NCBI RefSeq assembly: GCF_003144245.1
Contig: NW_020289975.1
Span: 62,001-126,000 of the forward strand
Source of the DNA: Jaminaea rosea
Lineage: Eukaryota; Basidiomycota; Exobasidiomycetes; Microstromatales
Length of the DNA: 64,000 nucleotides
Direction: 5' to 3'
The notes beneath the pieces are model-generated. The model ran no database searches, was not told where the DNA came from, and worked only from the letters and a program-made list of their open reading frames with translations. Below, piece after piece: positions 63,124-64,000 of the stretch. A program made the position numbers and the translations under genes. The first letter of the stretch is position 1. Every line of letters begins with the position of its first letter.

Positions 63124-64000
63124 ATGGCCGAATCTCTCGTCGAGCTTCCCGATGTAGCGCGCCTCTCCCCGCGAGTGGTGCGCCTCCTCGGCCAAAATCC
63201 GGGCAAGTTCACGCTCCAGGGGACCAACACCTACCTCATCTCCCCTCTCGAATCATCGTCATCGCAGCCAATTCCGACTATCCTCGTTGATACGGCAGAA
63301 GGAGATGAAGACTACCTGAAGCTCTTCGAAGACACCCTGGCTAAGCCGCCTAAGCGTCACATCTCCCATGTCCTCCTCACTCATTGGCACCATGATCACG
63401 TGGCTGGATTGGCGCCCGTGCTAGAGACGCTCGCAAAAGCGCAACCGTCCTTACCGCCGCCGTTGGTCTGCAAACTTCCGAATAGTGAACAAGACGGCGA
63501 CATCGAGTCATCTATTTCTCACCTCTCCGCTGGAACCCATTTCACGGCCCCCGCGTCTTCCTCTTCGTCACGCATCCTCACCCACCTGCGACACTCTCAA
63601 TCGCTTGCGATAGGCGACGATACCTCGCTACAATGTCTACACACCCCAGGACATACCACGGATCATCTTTCTCTTCTTCTCTCCTCGAGTCAACATGACC
63701 CCGTCTTCTTCAGCGGCGACAATGTTCTCGGGCAGGGCACGTCCGTCTTCGAGGACCTGGCCGCATACATTTCCAGCCTCAATAGAACACTCGACGTTCT
63801 CCCGGCTTCAGGACCAGCACGAATTTTTCCTGCTCACGGACCGGTCATCGAGGATGGGCGCAAGGCTGTTGAAGGCTACATCGAGCATCGCTTGCAGAGG
63901 GAGAAGCAGGTGGTTGAACTGATGAAAGAGAGCAGCCCGACAGGACAAAAGGAGGATGGAAGCGGCATGCCAAGATGGGGCGTGATGCAGCTGGTCGAAA
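63124..64000 (+). CDS. LACTB2-like metallo-beta-lactamase hydrolase, 3'-partial
   Basis: The frame from the ATG at 63124 (CTCATGGCC) is open to the window edge for 292 codons, so the 3' end is missing. It opens MAESLVELPDVARLSPRVVR and continues with GKFTLQGTNTYLI, a hallmark of the LACTB2 group. The zinc-binding metallo-beta-lactamase motif is LLTHWHHDHVAGL (HxHxDH), and later ligands are HTPGHTTDHLSLLL (His), FFSGDNVLGQGTSVFEDL (Asp) and FPAHGPVIEDG (His). The C-terminal part YIEHRLQREKQVVELM matches the accessory helical region. Human LACTB2 is a mitochondrial single-strand endoribonuclease; many fungal members are annotated broadly or sit in polyketide clusters, so the substrate here is not certain. 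No obvious targeting peptide is present. Confidence 0.87.
   Translation, partial: MAESLVELPDVARLSPRVVRLLGQNPGKFTLQGTNTYLISPLESSSSQPIPTILVDTAEGDEDYLKLFEDTLAKPPKRHISHVLLTHWHHDHVAGLAPVLETLAKAQPSLPPPLVCKLPNSEQDGDIESSISHLSAGTHFTAPASSSSSRILTHLRHSQSLAIGDDTSLQCLHTPGHTTDHLSLLLSSSQHDPVFFSGDNVLGQGTSVFEDLAAYISSLNRTLDVLPASGPARIFPAHGPVIEDGRKAVEGYIEHRLQREKQVVELMKESSPTGQKEDGSGMPRWGVMQLVE

Noticed and set aside
1-64000. Search by eye for tRNA and rRNA genes, transposons, retroelements, virus-like elements and CRISPR arrays.
   Set aside because: No B-box-like GGTTCGA tRNA core, long terminal or inverted element ends, polymerase or transposase motifs, or regular spaced repeats were seen.

Overview
The window is nuclear DNA of a basidiomycete fungus. 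The evidence is GC-rich coding sequence, split genes with short GT-AG introns (mostly 46-116 nt) that often begin GTGAGT, and a fungal gene complement: LIS1/PAC1, AFI1, NTR1/TFIP11, an OPT transporter, a seven-helix membrane protein and a BTB/CAP-Gly protein. Long Ser/Ala/Gln-rich disordered tracts and small secreted cysteine-rich proteins would suit a smut-type or related plant-associated lineage, but the species and class cannot be fixed from sequence alone. I found no rRNA or tRNA gene, CRISPR array, transposon or virus-like element.

0-20 kb: a kelch-repeat protein (possibly cut by the left edge), a CCHC zinc-knuckle protein with polyQ tracts, a class I glutamine amidotransferase, a small helical protein, a paraoxonase-like membrane-anchored lactonase/esterase, a SNF2 ATPase, a mitochondrial J-protein assembled from three coding exons and a likely spliced leader, and a seven-helix membrane protein. 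20-38 kb: AFI1 (DENN/polarity), a 2067-residue BTB + CAP-Gly protein, a DUF1764 protein whose last two codons and stop lie on an 8-nt exon, NTR1/TFIP11 (spliceosome disassembly) and an OPT oligopeptide transporter.

38-53 kb is the accessory-looking part. It holds three small secreted cysteine-rich proteins, a 1509-residue RING-H2 protein, a tiny basic protein, a small Myb/SANT-like protein with a 20-nt exon, and a tandem array of three F-box-like paralogues. Two of the secreted proteins have exactly the same eight-cysteine spacing and gene structure but lie in opposite orientation about 7 kb apart. Of the F-box-like paralogues, the first is intact, the second carries a TGA at a tryptophan codon kept in its sisters, and the third has lost an internal acidic loop with a change of frame.

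53-64 kb returns to conserved genes: a possible small membrane protein, LIS1/PAC1 (dynein regulator), DFR1 (dihydrofolate reductase), a carboxymuconolactone decarboxylase-alpha/beta hydrolase fusion resembling bacterial PcaL, a large BCAS3-like WD40 protein, and a LACTB2-like metallo-beta-lactamase running off the right edge. Genes are independently transcribed and several pairs are divergent (8.9, 24, 31.4, 45.7, 56.5 and 62.7 kb). All exon models below come from reading splice signals and frame continuity, without transcript data.
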